This document shows, one piece after another, positions 48,826 through 59,871 of a stretch of 64,000 nucleotides of DNA (the stretch's first letter is position 1; every line of letters starts with the position of its first letter). Origin of the DNA: Excoecaria cochinchinensis (Eukaryota > Streptophyta > Magnoliopsida > Malpighiales > Euphorbiaceae); contig CANTUQ010000043.1 in assembly GCA_947683425.1 (NCBI GenBank), positions 9,929,501 through 9,993,500 on the forward strand, written 5' to 3'. The translations under genes were made by a program, and so were the position numbers. The notes under the pieces are model-generated. The model did no database searches, had not been told where the DNA came from, and saw only the letters and a program-made list of their open reading frames with translations.

Positions 48826-49959
48826 GAGCCTGAGTAAGAAAAGAAGATGCGTGCCTAAATGGAGGAGGAAGACGATTCCCGTGGACGGTGATAAGTCATC
48901 GGCCAAAGTGTCTCTGCTGGTGAAAATAAGAAGGTGTTGTCCATTTAGATGTTCTTTTTATTTTTGAACTGTTTAATGATGACTCTTTTAATCTCATTTT
49001 TCATTAAATGAAATGAATGTTTTTATTTATTTGTGTGATATTTCTTATGATTTTATTATGCATAATCATGGCGCTTTCACATTTAACGTTGATTCAACTA
49101 ATGCCATTCCCCTTAATCTCGAAACTTTGGGAGAACCCAAGGAAAATCTTGATAGCATCTGTTATGATTCCTGAGGTGAGATAAAATTGGAGAGAATAAA
49201 AAAAATGAAATAAAAAGTCTTTGCCTGGACCTACGAAGACATGCCAGAAGATGATTATGAAGCCACCGAGCATGCTATGCCTAACATGCCCTAATCATGA
49301 ACAGGTTACACAGAAGCTCAGAAGACTCAAGCTGAAATAAGTAGGAATGGTTGAAAGGGGAGATCCACAAGCAGAAACGGTACCAAATTTCTTACTGACT
49401 AGGTCGACCAATGACATCCCTAATGGTTAAGAAGAAAAGTGCGCGTATGTGTAAGCTTCAGGATTCGAACGAAGCTTGTTAAAAAAAATTGAGAAAAAAT
49501 TGATCATCGACATGGCACAAGGGAAAGTTATCCGGGGGCAAGCTTTGTTCAAATCCCATTGATCTACACATACCTGCACCTTGTCACTCCATTTGGCTAC
49601 TGAAAAGAACCAGATCCCATTGATCTACACATACCTGCACCTTGTCACTCCATTTGGCTACTGAAAAGAACCAGAAGACTGATTCACAAGTTATCTACCC
49701 AGTTCACTAGTGTAAAGGATATGTGGTATGAGAGGTGAGCTGATGACATACAGTTGAGATGCTAGATGAAAAAGGCCAAGAAGATTATGAAGGAGACCCA
49801 TGCAGGGGGCTACAATAGAAAACCCATACAAGTGTCACGCTTTATTCCTCGATGCATGGGGTGAAAGCACTACTACCTGTCGAAGCACTCGAATCTTAAA
49901 GGGTAGTCAAGAGAACGATGCTACAATAGCTAAACACGTCAGACAATAATAGGGTAGTC
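48826..49959 (+). pseudogene. T2 degraded pol remnants with inverted RT piece
   Basis: Around 49213-49275 the sequence encodes VFAWTYEDMP...EHAMP, the pre-RT segment of Tat pol. At 49536-49676 a fragment matches RT in the opposite direction: minus strand gives VCVDQWDLNKACP, with a 61-bp tandem repeat (units at 49555 and 49616). The remainder is non-coding with no recognisable domain. Confidence 0.6.
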
Positions 49960-50272
49960 ATGGAAGCAATAGCTACAGCAACTAAGCACGTCAAACGGAA
50001 ATGGGTTCCAAGATTGCTACCACTATCAGATCTACCAGAAAACACCTTGTCCAAGAAAGTCAGAAAGCACCCGCCGAAAGAATACGATTGGGTCTTCGGG
50101 CAAATAACTTCAGGTATTCCAGACGGACGAGGTAAATTTAGGCCAACATATGAAGACCCATTTGTTCTTGAAAAGTTGTTATCCAAGAAAGCAGCATCCC
50201 AATAGACAGCGAGGGAAGCAAGTTTAAAGAGCCAGACTGACATTAACAGATCCAAGGAGGTCCATGGCTAAA
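49960..50272 (+). pseudogene. T2 integrase C-terminal remnant
   Basis: Encodes LSKKVRKHPPKEYDWVFGQI and GKFRPTYEDPFVLEKLLSKK, matching the end of T3 integrase (KKVRKHPLKEGDLVFKMM, GKFRPTWEGPFILKKLLTKG). The DDE catalytic core is absent. The last codons run into the conserved 3' UTR. Confidence 0.75.
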
Positions 50273-51655
50273 GACTAAAAATCAAAAGAAGAGAATAAAT
50301 GCCCCGCGGGTCGAAAACCGAAAAAAGGCAGCCTTGCTAAAATTGGGCGCCTCGTTAGGGTGAAAACCGAAAAAAGGCACTCTAGTAAAAAATTAGAGGC
50401 TCGAGAGAAAATATCTAATGAAGAAAACCCGAGAGGGTTGATTGGAAACAGGAGTCTGATGCTTTCAAGATCCATTTTGAGATTAAATGTGATTTTGCAT
50501 TCTTAATCTGTGTTAAATGGTGATTACGTATGGAGAAATCATATTGAAACATACGCAATTTTTGCAAATACATAAAACAAAAGTAGTTTAGCTCATACAA
50601 TCATCATTTTTCCAGTTCTTTTATAAAAAGAAGGATACCGTTCATTGTGTGAAATCTAAATGGTTATACTCAACTTTGCTCCTGCCGGCTAGATGCCTAA
50701 GCCGATGGGCCCTATTATCAACTATGGGATTTAACGCTCACTGGTTACGCTTATTAGTGGAAATGAAGGCGTAATCTTTGACCTGCCATACAATGATCTT
50801 TATAAGCAGCCATGTCTAAGGGCACCCATTCAAGCGCATCAATCGGATTATCTCCCTATCAAATTCTAGGGCACCCCATACACAAAAAGGGGGCCCGTTA
50901 GAGATGAAAACCGTAATTGGCACTCTAAGCAAAAATTAGGCCAAAGGGTAGGGTGCAAACCTGGGAATAGGCAGTCTGTCCTATAAAAAATGAAATAAAT
51001 AAAAGCCGCTGGATTGGGTTGGGTCCATTCCAGGCAAAAAATAAGGCACAGGGTTATGTGAAAATCCGAAAAGGACACATTTCCATCTAAGAAAAGCTAG
51101 TGTGAAAATCCACAAGGGACATACTACCTTTAAAACAATGACTTTTGAAACCTGGAGCGATGAGGCGACACTACTTTGAATAACTTCCCTTTAGGCATAT
51201 GGTGCAAAATGCTTATTGACCGGGGGGCAAAGACTTGCACGGGTCAGTTCTCTTTGGAAAGATTATAGGTCAGAACCCCTAAAGCCAATACGATGCTTTT
51301 TTAGATCCTTGGGGGCATCTGACAATGTGAGCAACCAAGCAGTACCCTCAACAAATCTCTTGACCACCTAGGATGTGGTCTATCCATTTTTGCATCTCAC
51401 ATGCATCTAACATGCATAGATCTTTTACATATCCTCCAGTATCTCACGTGCATTCAATCCTTCACGCGTATAGTTGTGTACACATAATTTTGTACATTAA
51501 TCATTTGTTTGTGTTTCATGTATATAGCTTTATGTATGCATTTTACGCACATTATGCCTTCATGCTGATGATTTTGCAAGGAAAAGCCAAACCAAGCGAT
51601 AGCTTCGGCACAATGAAGTCAAGAAGAAACATGCTCAAGTTGAAATCATGCGGTA
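50273..51655 (+). other. T2 3' UTR, conserved portion
   Basis: Collinear with T3 3' UTR (37311 down to 36300) and T1 (8843 down to 7420), including gttttcaccctgg- and gattttcacac-like words in reverse. No open frame of note. Confidence 0.7.
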
Positions 51656-51659
51656 GCCT

Positions 51660-52080
51660 ATAAAGTCCTTTATCAGGGCATTCTTAAGTCCTTCTTTAAA
51701 GGCATTCTCAGTCTCTTCGGAGCGTTATCTTTAAGTCCTTCTTTAAAGGCATTCTCAGTCTCTTCGGAGCATTATCTTTAAGTCCTTCTTTAAAGGCATT
51801 CTTAGTCTTTAAAGTCTCTTCGGAGCGTTAGGCATTCTCAGTCTCTTCAGGCATTATCTTTAAGTCATTCTTTAAAGGCATTCTCAGTCTCTTCAGAGCA
51901 TTATCTTTAAGTCCTTCTTTAAAGGCATTCTCAGTCTGTTCGGAGCATTATCTTTAAGTCCTTCTTTAAAGGCATTCTTAGTCTCTTCAGAGCATTATCT
52001 TTAAGTCGTTTTCCAAGGCATTTTTAGTCTCTTCAGAGCATTATCCCTTAAATCCTTCTTCTAAAACATCCCCGATCTTT
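51660..52080. repeat. 47-bp tandem array in T2 3' UTR
   Basis: About eight to nine units of a sequence containing AAGTCCTTCTTTAAAGGCAT and TCTCTTCGGAGCATTATC, with truncated units in the middle. Confidence 0.9.
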
Positions 52081-52099
52081 TCAGAGCCTTAAGTTTTTC

Positions 52100-53110
52100 C
52101 AAATCCTTTCAACCCAAGGACAGCTGCACTTTGTAATCTTGGTAGCGATTCGGTGCAATCACTTTGTAGCTTAGATAACAGCTCGGTGATAATCAAGAAC
52201 ATATGCACTTGGTAATCTTGGTAGGGATTCGGTGTAATCACTTTGTAGCTTAGACAACAGCTCAGTGACATTTCAGAACATCCACACTTTATAAGTCTGG
52301 AGCAGACTCGATGTAGCTCAAGAGAGCAACCCTCGCGTTTTGTAAGTCTGGAGCAGACTCGGTGCAACACTTCAACACTTTGAATCTTGGTAGCGATTCA
52401 GTGTAATCCCAAAACTTCTGCACTTTGAATCTTGGCAGCGATTTGGTGAAAAAACTTTGAATCTTGGTAGCGATTCAGTGTAATTTCAAAACTTCCGCAC
52501 CTTGAATCTTGATAGCAATTCGGTGCAAACATCTTGAATCTTGGTAGCGATTCGGTGTAATTTTAGAACTTCCGCACCTTGAATCTTGGTAGCGATTCGG
52601 TGCAAACACTTCAAATCTTGGTAGAGATTCAGTGTAATTTAAAAACTTCCGCACCTTGAATCTTGATAGCGATTCGGTGCAAACACCTTGAATCTTGGTA
52701 GCGATTCGGTGTAATTTTTGAACTTCCGCACCTTGAATCTTGGTAGCGATTCGGTGCAAACACTTTGAATCTTTGTAGCGATTCAGTGTAATTTTAAAAC
52801 TTCCGCACCTTGAATCTTGGTAGCGATTCGGTGCAAAAACCTTGAATCTTGGTAGCGATTCGGTGTAATTTCAGGACTTCCGTACCTTGAATCTTGGTAG
52901 CGATTCGGTGCAAGCACTTTGAATCTTGGTAGCGATTCAGTGCGATCTCAAAACTTTCGCACTTTGTAATCTCGGTAGCAATTTGGTGCAACCACTGTAG
53001 CCTAAATGGCAGCTCAGTTATGTCTAGAGACACCCGCACTTTGTAGCCTTATCAGCGACTCAGTGTAGCTCAAGAGAGCATTTTTTGCATTTTGTAAGTT
53101 CGGAGCGGAC
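52100..53110. repeat. 77-bp higher-order tandem array in T2 3' UTR
   Basis: Each unit pairs two versions of CTTGAATCTTGGTAGCGATT: a 32-bp form ending cggtgcaaacac and a 45-bp form ending cttccgcac. The cttccgcac ends fall at 52500, 52577, 52654, 52731, 52808 and 52885, an exact 77-bp period. Edge units are diverged and resemble the T1 unit (actttgtaagtctggagc). Confidence 0.92.
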
Positions 53111-53271
53111 TCAGCGCATCACCATTCAAAGACGGAACCCGCATCTCGCAAGTTCGAAATAGGTTTGCAGTTCGGGAGATACTCATAGCAACGGGAAGGA
53201 TGTCGCCTCAGGTATGCGCTTCTTTCCTCTTTCCTGAATTTTGGCTCAACTAGGCACCTATATGTTAGTTT

Positions 53272-53290
53272 CCCCAAAATTGGGGGCAAC
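53272..53290 (+). other. T2 polypurine tract
   Basis: AAAATTGGGGGCAAC immediately before the 3' LTR; same tract as T1 and T3. Confidence 0.8.
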
Positions 53291-55087
53291 TGTAGACACC
53301 GAGTCCCGAGTCGGTCCAAGATCAAGATTACCCGATGATGAAAATAAAGACTAATTCACGAGCAAGAAAATAGGAATCGATCATCTCTTTGTCAAATTCT
53401 CTTATTTTCCTCAAAATCCTTTTAAAGTGTTTATTCTTATTTTTATTTTTATTTTATTTTCATTTGTATTTTTATTTTTATCCATATTTTTGTATTTCAT
53501 TTTATTATATTTTCTAAAATAAAAAATTAAAAAAAAAAATTTGCGAGCGTCTGGCACGGCGGCGCTCGGCGCCCTGCGCATCGCGGGCTGCGCAGCGCCC
53601 GTTGCGCGTGCAAGGGCGACGCGAGCTAAAGCACGCGCCACACGCAGCATGTTGTGCCCCAATCTCGCCCCTGTCGGCGAGAAATCTCGCCGACAGCTCC
53701 CCTAACCCCCCAAAAATCATTTTTTTAAATTTTTTAGGTCTAAAAATAATTGTTTTCTGTGATTTTTTCAGATTTTACTCAAATTTGACAAATATTAGTC
53801 AAATTGGGTGGGAATTAAAAGTCAAAAAATAACAAAAAATAATTAAAAATAAATAAAAATGTTAATTGTAAATTACTGACGTTAGGGCTTTTACTTTGAA
53901 TTTTGGAGTGTTTTTTGTTGAAATTAGGGAGATGGGATCTTGGAAAAATCTGTAGAGGAGCTGGAAGTGGGAGAGATTGAAGTTTTTGCGGGAGTTAGAT
54001 TTCATTTTTAAAGGAGGAGGAAAAAATTGGATTTTGGGAGAGTAAGAAAATTTTCTCTAAAAAAGACATTTTTCTAAGTCATTTGGGGGGAGTTATTCTT
54101 GAGGGGAGTTAGCGAATTTTGCTGGAAAAACAAAGAGTTCAATGTTCTTGGTGTTCATCTTTTATTATTCTCAAAAATAAAAATCATTTTTCTCAATCTT
54201 CTTAATTCCCTCTTTTAAATCTACAATTTTTCTTCTTAAAATTCGATTCTAGTTTTTTCTTATCTCTAAAAAATTCTTGGTTGATCTTGAAAACTTTGAG
54301 AAAGGAAAATCAATTCCTTAGCTCGAATTTTCAGATCATACATCAAACAAAAAAATCAAATCATTTTACTTGGTATTAATGTTCTTGAGTTTCTTAGACA
54401 TAAACTCAAGATTTACTTGAACACATTTTTTTGAGTTAATTTTTGGATCTTGACAAGAGATTAGATCGGATTATCTTGCTTCAATACCATTTAAATCTGA
54501 GGGTAAAGATTCTTTGATCTATTTTTTCATCTCATTTTTACTTCAATTTATTCATGTTAATTTATTTTATGTTATGCTACTTGGTTATTTTTGTGAATTA
54601 ATGTATGTATATCTTTTTTTGGTTTGAGATCTATTTTTTAGCATCAATATTCACTCTTTATTTTGTCGTCGGCATAAAAATGGATAAATCTACATAATGT
54701 TAAGAGGCGAAAAATGAGATTGGCATGATTTTCTCTTTTATTATCACCCTTTGTAATTTTTTGTGTTTAAATGTTACCATATTATACTACATGTTTAATT
54801 GTCTTCCTTTTTAGTTACTCATTTAGTGTCTTTGGCTTGATTATTATTATTGTATATTATTATCTCTTTGTCTTTTATTTCATCTTATTTGTGTTCAATT
54901 TTTAATCATGCAAATCTTTACATTTGTTTGGTTTTTATTTATTTTATGTGTTTTTATACATAGATCTAACATTTTTAATATTATTTTTATCCTTGTTTCA
55001 TTTAATCGTTCATCATCATTATTATTATTATTATTGTTATTATTATTATTATCATTACTATTACTATTATCATTATTTATCATCATA

Positions 55088-55129
<42 letters not shown>

Positions 55130-56162
55130 TACTCTTATTGCCGCTATTGTTATTATTACCGTTTATCTATTATTATCATCGTCATTGTTATTATTATTGC
55201 TTTATGTTTTAAATAGTGATCTATTAATATGTTAATTTATTTTAATATGTCATTTAATTTATTTATCCCATAATATGCAGGTTTTATTTAATTTATGTAT
55301 TATTATAAATGTTTAATTGATTTTCTTATTTTTATCACTAACAACAATTTTATTTGTGTTTGTTGTCGGTGTTAAATCCTTGTGCTCCTTCATTTGAGCA
55401 CCCGTGCGAATGAAGGAGGAGATCCGAGGAGTTGTTATTTTTTGTTGTAATTGTTATTTTTCCTTTATTTGTTTTATTGAGTTATTTGGCATGTAATTAT
55501 TAATAAACCATTTATTTTGTGCACGCTTAATCAAAAATCACACAAAAATATTTTTACAAATAAAATTAGGTTTTCTAATAAAATGGGACCAATGTCCTAG
55601 CTTTCCATCCAAAATAAATTGCCACTTCAAAAATGATTTTTTCTTATATTATGCATGAAAGGACCAATGTCCTCAACATTAATGAATACCCCGTTTTATG
55701 TATGATTTATGTTTTATTTAAAATGGGAGTTGTATTCCGCCCCTAGTTTTATTGTAATTTATTTTTGTCTTTATTTTCATTTTTTATCGTTTTATATGTG
55801 AATGATGTGCGCTTTAAATTCAATGCATTAATCGCGTGAGATAAGGAATGAAATTTTATAATTTAAAAACCCATTTATAATTAACCAAGGCACCAATAAG
55901 TGTGAAGTTCCGGACACCATCTCTGGTTTAGACCGATAGAGGTTAAATTTTCCCAATTTCTTGTAAATTGGGTGGCGACTCCAAAATACCTCAAAAATGC
56001 CTAAAGGTGTTATGACGATGGATGGTCCTTTTCAATATTCTATTGTGAAAGGAGGTGCCGAAAATATCTTACAACACCTAAGATCGAAAAAGACGCGAAC
56101 CTGTCCCTCGAATCCTAAAAGCGGGTTCAACCAGGGCCTTGCTGGTTTCGTCGCGCGTCACA
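53291..56162 (+). repeat. T2 3' LTR (2.87 kb)
   Basis: TGTAGACACCGAGTCCCGAG to GTCGCGCGTCACA. Contains a GC island (53545-53700), a TTA/TTG microsatellite at 55018-55133, two palindromes GGGACCAATGTCC/AGGACCAATGTCC (about 55586 and 55660), and a CCCAATTT/AAATTGGG stem-loop at 55952-55972. Confidence 0.88.
55018..55133. repeat. (ATT)n microsatellite in T2 LTR
   Basis: Imperfect ATT tract with GTT and ACT variants. Same LTR position as the AAT tracts at 22090 and 62983, in the opposite orientation because the LTR is inverted. Confidence 0.95.
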
Positions 56163-56167
56163 GCCTG

Positions 56168-57997
56168 CTATTCCTAATCTTATTTAATGTACTAGATATC
56201 TAATAATTCTTTCTTGTTCCTTGTTTATTTTATGTGTTTCAGATTATGCAACTCCTTATTGTAGTTGTGGTATGATTTTCAGTTTCTGATGATTTCCTTC
56301 AAAAAAAGCAATTCTATTTGTCAATGCATTTGTGAATGCTGGATTTGGTTAGGTAAATATTTTCAAATTTGTATACTGAAGTGCTTTAGTTTGTAAGTTA
56401 TGTTGATATTTGTTGTTTGTATAAATCACAGGACAAGTTAATGATTGTTCCATCAGACTCTTGAAGTGGCAGTTCTTCAGGAAATTGGCTTTTTAAGAAT
56501 AAAGAACATGGAAAGGCCAGTGCAGCTGTGAGTCTGGTATGCATTCCTTTAGCATTGCATGATTCATCCATAATTTTCTACAAAGTTCTTATTTATGTCA
56601 CTCATAACAGGGTATGATCTTATTATGCGATGTGGAATAGACATTAAATGAAGTCAAAGTTTAAAAGTGTTATAATTATTTTGCATAGAAAATGAATGGA
56701 TTCCTTGCTCTAATGAAATTTGGTGATTCTTATGGAATTTGGATTGTGTGTAAGGTTTTGGCTTGTACGTGTTTTCAAGGGTTGGCCTAATGAGTCTTTT
56801 TTCGTTGTTACTTAGGTAAAATTATACTTGAAAAGCAATTTATATTACAGATGTATTTTATGACTTGAAGTTGAACTACTTTATGTGACCTATGCAGCAT
56901 GCAATAATTAATCAAAGCTTTTTGAAAATATTGTATTTTCTTCTCTCATTTTTTCCTGCTCCCTCAAAATGATTAAACTGTATGCTCTTCTGATATTTTA
57001 TTTCAAATTCATGTACTGTGCTGCTCAAGGTTGCTGATCTATTTTGTATTTGCTGAAAGTATACTATACTCAACGGATACTATACTCTATCTCTAGTTCC
57101 CTCTGTCAATTTGTTAAGATTATTTCATGGCTTCATTCTTTGTGCTAATTTTCATTAACATTATCATTCTTTTTATGCAAATTCTACTTTGCTTTGACCA
57201 TCAATGATTACATGTGTGCATCTTCTAGTAAAGTGCATCCTATCCATATTGCTGGTGCTTATGTAAATTTCATGTGGCATGATCCATATAACATTCATTT
57301 AAAGTTTGCTTATGCTTACCATCCATACAGGTCTGGTGGAATCAAAAATTACTTGGGCATCATTATGCCTGATCAACCTTTGGCCAATTAAATGAGTTTG
57401 ATTATGATTTTGACTATGCTAGGAATTGCTAAATTTATTATAGGACTATGAGAAGATGGGAAAGAAGAATGCTCTACTTTCTGATTTAAATGGAATTTAT
57501 TTTCTATTAATTATTTCCTCTTATTAGAATTTTATCCTAAGTAATTATAAAGATGCATTATTTTAGTATTCATGTTAGGTCCTTTTGAAATTTCTTAGCT
57601 TCTGAAAATTTCTATACCATTGCTGTGTCTTTAAGCTTGACTACTGGTGCATGCTCTTCCAAGCTTTTTTCTATATTATTTCACATCTGTACGTATAAGT
57701 CACTTTCATGTAGTGACTGCTGTTTTGATTTCAGTTTTTATTACATTCCTCAACAGTGCTCAGAAGGTTTTATGGATACCCATATGCGAAGATGTGTGGA
57801 GTCTTGTATTCAGGTAATTGTTAACTTTTGTACTGTTTTTGCCGAATTTGTTGGCTCATTAATTCTTTGCTACATAGCCTGCCTTCTTTTTCTTAAGAAA
57901 AATAAAAAATAATTCAAATTTGACAATGCAAGGTATATTTTCATTAGCAATATTGTCCAAATAGCATCTCACAAATTGTAATTTCTCTCTTTTTCAG
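56168..57997 (+). other. CACTA interior, right side, intron-like with exon-like pieces
   Basis: T-rich, intron-like sequence. Short open segments bounded by splice-like sites include one starting at 57331 after ccatacag (containing STFGQLNEFDYDFDYAR with one upstream stop) and one ending at a GTAATT donor at 57815. None is identified. These may be further exons of the gene contributing the CTR1-like exon, or of other captured genes. Confidence 0.35.
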
Positions 57998-58190
57998 GGA
58001 GTATCTAGTGGACTTGCTAGGGAAGCCAGGTTGTTTATGTGAACCCGACTCCTTGCTCAATGGTCCTTCTTTAATCTCAATTTCTTCACCATTACGTGTT
58101 CCCTGTATGAAATCAGCTGAACCTACCATTGATTTCAGGTCTTTGGCCAAACAGTACTTCTCAGACTGTTAATCACTCAATCTGGTATTT
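57998..58190 (+). pseudogene. Captured exon of a CTR1/EDR1-type Raf-like kinase
   Basis: After a ttttttcag acceptor the frame encodes EYLVDLLGKPG, EPDSLLNGPSLISISSPLR and EPTIDFRSLAKQYFSDC. This is the end of the EDR1/CTR1 N-terminal regulatory domain found upstream of the kinase domain in Raf-like MAPKKKs such as the ethylene regulator CTR1. A TAA follows SDC, after which the frame continues SLNLVFDDA, as in the family. No kinase domain is present. A minus-strand frame overlapping it (57944-58150) is a shadow. Confidence 0.8.
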
Positions 58191-58199
58191 GATGATGCT

Positions 58200-59499
58200 T
58201 TGTATCAGCAACTGCTAATTTTATCTATTTTTGTGGAGAAGTTTCAATTAACTGTCCAAATTGATTAGTTGTGTGGGTATTCTTTGGTTGGAGTCTGGTA
58301 AGTAATTGCTTGCACTGCTTATATTAGATTTGAAGCCATTAATTTACTTCATTTAGAAATTCAAAAAAAACTTTTCCCACAAACTTGTTAGTTTTGTTTC
58401 TTCTAGACGAAATATGCCCTTTTCCCCCATTTACTCCTTTTTTGATTAAATGCTTTCAATTTCCCTACAACTAGAAAGACAACTAGTTATAACTTACCTT
58501 TGTTCTTGTAGTTACATGTTTTTGATGATTTTAGAGGCATATGCATGGTTAAGCCACAATACTGATGTGGATGATAAAGTAAGTTGCTATTACTCTTTCC
58601 CTTTTACCATTTTATTGATTTGAAGACTTCCATTTATTAATATTGTTTGATATTGTATTGTGCTAGATGATGCTATCATGGCTTTAATCTAAGTCACATT
58701 AAAAACTTCCATATGCTAATACATTCTACAATAATTATCTAAATCTGAATGGAATTGTTCCTTCATTACTGTCACCATATTTATTCATGTGGCCTTCGTC
58801 TAAGTTGTGCAATCTTCTCGGTTCATGGCCTATATGTATGTTTTAGAATGCTCTAAAATTTTCTATATTTTGTTGAACCAAGCATTAGGGTACATAAAAG
58901 TTTAACTTTGATATTTTCTTCATTTGTATTTATTAAGTTAGATAAAGCACAAGTTTAACTTTGATATTTTCTTCATTTGTATTTATTAGGTTGCCTTGCA
59001 TTATCATGCCATAATTTCAATAGCAAATATTAATTTTAGCCTTTTTTATATTTTCTATTATTGATATTTTTGTCTGTACTTGTGAATATCAATTTTTGCT
59101 TTTGTTATACATTTTGCAGGTCTTTAAAATTTTGGACAGTGAAGTTAGGAGGTTTATTTTTCACATTTTTCTCAAAAATCTTTTGAATAGAAATTAGTAT
59201 AGAGATGAGCTATTTTCTTGACCAAGCATGTCATTGATAGTTTTTATTTTATTTTATTTGGAATTGTGACTATTCAATTTGTAAATATGACTATTTTTTG
59301 TAACTTTTCTTTTTCAATAAATGAAAAGAGCTTATAATATTTTTTTATAAAATATATGTGAATGATATATACCATGCATATAATATTATAAAATGATTTA
59401 TATTTTAAAATACCATTTTATTATTAATGTTTGGTGTATTATGATAAATCATAGGGCATAGTATATTGGTAATTATTGTTTGTTAGCGCTAAACATAAT
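58200..59499. other. CACTA interior without identifiable gene
   Basis: AT-rich, intron-like sequence. A short segment ending at a GTAAGT donor (58580) could be another exon end. A 50-base direct repeat (aagtttaactttgatattttc) occurs at about 58900 and 58950. Nothing else supported. Confidence 0.5.
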
Positions 59500-59868
59500 T
59501 ACCGAACGAAAAATTCGGTCACTAAGAGAAATTTTTAACGACCGAAATTACCTTCATTGAAAGTGAACAGAATCAGCAAAGGGAAAATCTGGTCGCTAAA
59601 GAAAATTTTTAACGACCGAAATTCCCTTCGTTGAAAGTGAACACAATCAACGAAGGGAAAATTCGGTCGTTAAAAATTAGCATTCAATGACCGAAAACAT
59701 TCCGGTCGTTAAAGACATTAACGACCGGATTTAAAATTCGGTCATCTATACCTTTAATGAAGGGGCCTTTACCGGCCAGATTTTTCGGTCGTTATAGGTT
59801 TTTAACGATCGGATTTCGATTTTTAACGATCGAATTTTCCTTTGTTAAAGGGCATTTTTCTTGTAGTG
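59500..59868. repeat. CACTA right terminus with tandem hairpins
   Basis: Many direct and inverted copies of AACGACCGAA. Two adjacent units of about 76 bp (from about 59524 and 59600) each form a long hairpin. In the second, arms 59607-59633 and 59647-59676 pair almost perfectly. Ends TTTTTCTTGTAGTG. Confidence 0.85.
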
Positions 59869-59871
59869 TTC

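Larger units (their letters stand above)
32593..56162 (+). mobile_element. T2: rearranged Tat-lineage element in the CACTA transposon
   Basis: Plus-strand element with a 5' LTR remnant, gag in pieces, scraps of pol, a long 3' UTR with tandem arrays, PPT and full 3' LTR. The 5' LTR lacks its last 2.4 kb together with the PBS and leader. RT, RNase H and integrase cores are missing. T3 sits inside its gag. The intact target duplication shows that termini were complete at insertion, so the losses came later or were inherited from a chimeric template. Confidence 0.88.
30791..59868. mobile_element. CACTA (En/Spm) transposon carrying host exons
   Basis: Terminal inverted repeats CACTATAAGAAAA (left) and CACTACAAGAAAA (right, minus strand), a 3-bp target duplication, and dense subterminal repeats of a tccggtcgttaaa-like word at both ends. 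Excluding the nested T2 it is about 5.5 kb. I find no transposase (TNP2-like) coding sequence; instead the interior holds exon-intron pieces resembling ribosomal protein S7, an unidentified gene, and a CTR1-type kinase. It is best read as a non-autonomous Pack-CACTA element mobilised in trans. Confidence 0.88.

Noticed and set aside
52089..53039. Repetitive frames with ESLPRFKV/HRIATKIQG units
   Set aside because: Read-through of the 77-bp tandem array in the T2 3' UTR on the opposite strand; unit length explains the repeats.
51660..53110. CRISPR-like repeat-spacer array
   Set aside because: Spacing is regular but the spacers are themselves repeated and related, and the context is a plant retrotransposon 3' UTR.
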